Origin: Collinsella aerofaciens
Lineage (GTDB): Bacteria; Actinomycetota; Coriobacteriia; Coriobacteriales; Coriobacteriaceae
Length of the DNA stretch: 6,144 bases
NCBI GenBank assembly: GCA_014846205.1
Contig: RKAY01000093.1
Coordinates: forward strand, 1-6,144
Direction of reading: 5' to 3'
Under the pieces are notes generated by a model. The model was not told the DNA's origin, ran no database searches, and saw only the letters and a list, made by a program, of their open reading frames with translations. This document shows, piece after piece, positions 6,065-6,144 of this stretch. The translations under genes were made by a program, and so were the position numbers. Within the stretch, counting starts at the first letter, position 1. Every line of letters starts with the position of its first letter.

Positions 6065-6144
6065 TTAACGGTAGTTGGTAAACTGAAGCGGCTGGCCATA
6101 GTCCTGATCACGCAGGAACTGGATAACAGCCTGAAGCGCATCTT
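6065..6144 (-). CDS. yajQ: C-terminal end of a YajQ-family nucleotide-binding protein (partial)
   Basis: The minus strand from the right edge translates to 25 residues and a TAA stop: DALQAVIQFLRDQDYG followed by QPLQFTNYR. This matches the conserved end of YajQ (UPF0234), small two-domain proteins that bind nucleotides or nucleic acids; some members are reported cyclic-di-GMP effectors. The xxLQAVI helix and the PLQF-N-R terminus are the recognisable parts. Only about a sixth of the ~160-residue family length is visible, so function in this organism cannot be judged. The stop lies 26 nt before the rimO start on the same strand, suggesting co-transcription. Confidence 0.8.
   Translation of the reverse strand, partial: DALQAVIQFLRDQDYGQPLQFTNYR

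Noticed and set aside
1..6144. Mobile element, CRISPR, defence or biosynthetic system
   Set aside because: All coding sequence is accounted for by conserved housekeeping genes in a known Gram-positive order. I saw no transposase, integrase, long direct or inverted repeats, or unfamiliar gene.

Overview
This window is a housekeeping chromosomal segment. Every gene I can support lies on the minus strand, so transcription runs from the right edge to the left edge. In transcription order it holds the last codons of a yajQ-family gene, then rimO, pgsA, a stand-alone CinA C-terminal/PncC gene, recA, recX, and the first ~370 codons of rny (RNase Y). The cluster pgsA-cinA-recA-(recX)-rny is a known Gram-positive gene order. 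Moderately high GC, a perfect Gram-positive/actinobacterial SOS box (CGAAC-N4-GTTCG) at recA, and an RNase Y gene together suggest a member of the Coriobacteriia (Collinsella-like). That placement is an inference from recall, not from a search.

Layout from right to left. 6144-4029: yajQ (tail only), rimO and pgsA are packed 26 and 9 nt apart, and pgsA is followed after 12 nt by cinA/pncC, so they look like one transcription unit. The unit closes with a GC-rich hairpin at 3468-3489. 3467-3241: a regulatory region for recA. It carries four CCAAA/TTTGG repeats at an exact 11-bp period (3332-3369), a strong sigma-A-type promoter (TTGACC-17-TATTAT) with a LexA box inside its spacer, and a perfect AGGAGG ribosome binding site. 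3240-1376: recA and recX form a bicistron 11 nt apart. 1375-1118: a 258-bp gap that carries the rny promoter (TTGACA-17-TACGAT), a 14-bp dyad over its -10 box, and a ~160-nt leader with an 11-bp hairpin capped by a GUAA loop. 1117-1: rny, cut by the left window edge just after the HD dyad of its catalytic domain.

Functions: RimO modifies ribosomal protein S12, PgsA commits CDP-diacylglycerol to phosphatidylglycerol, PncC recycles nicotinamide mononucleotide, RecA and RecX carry out and restrain recombination and SOS induction, and RNase Y starts mRNA decay at the membrane. I see no mobile element, CRISPR array, tRNA, rRNA or evidence of an undescribed multi-gene system. The points worth a second look are regulatory: the helically phased repeats upstream of recA, and the dyad and structured leader of rny.
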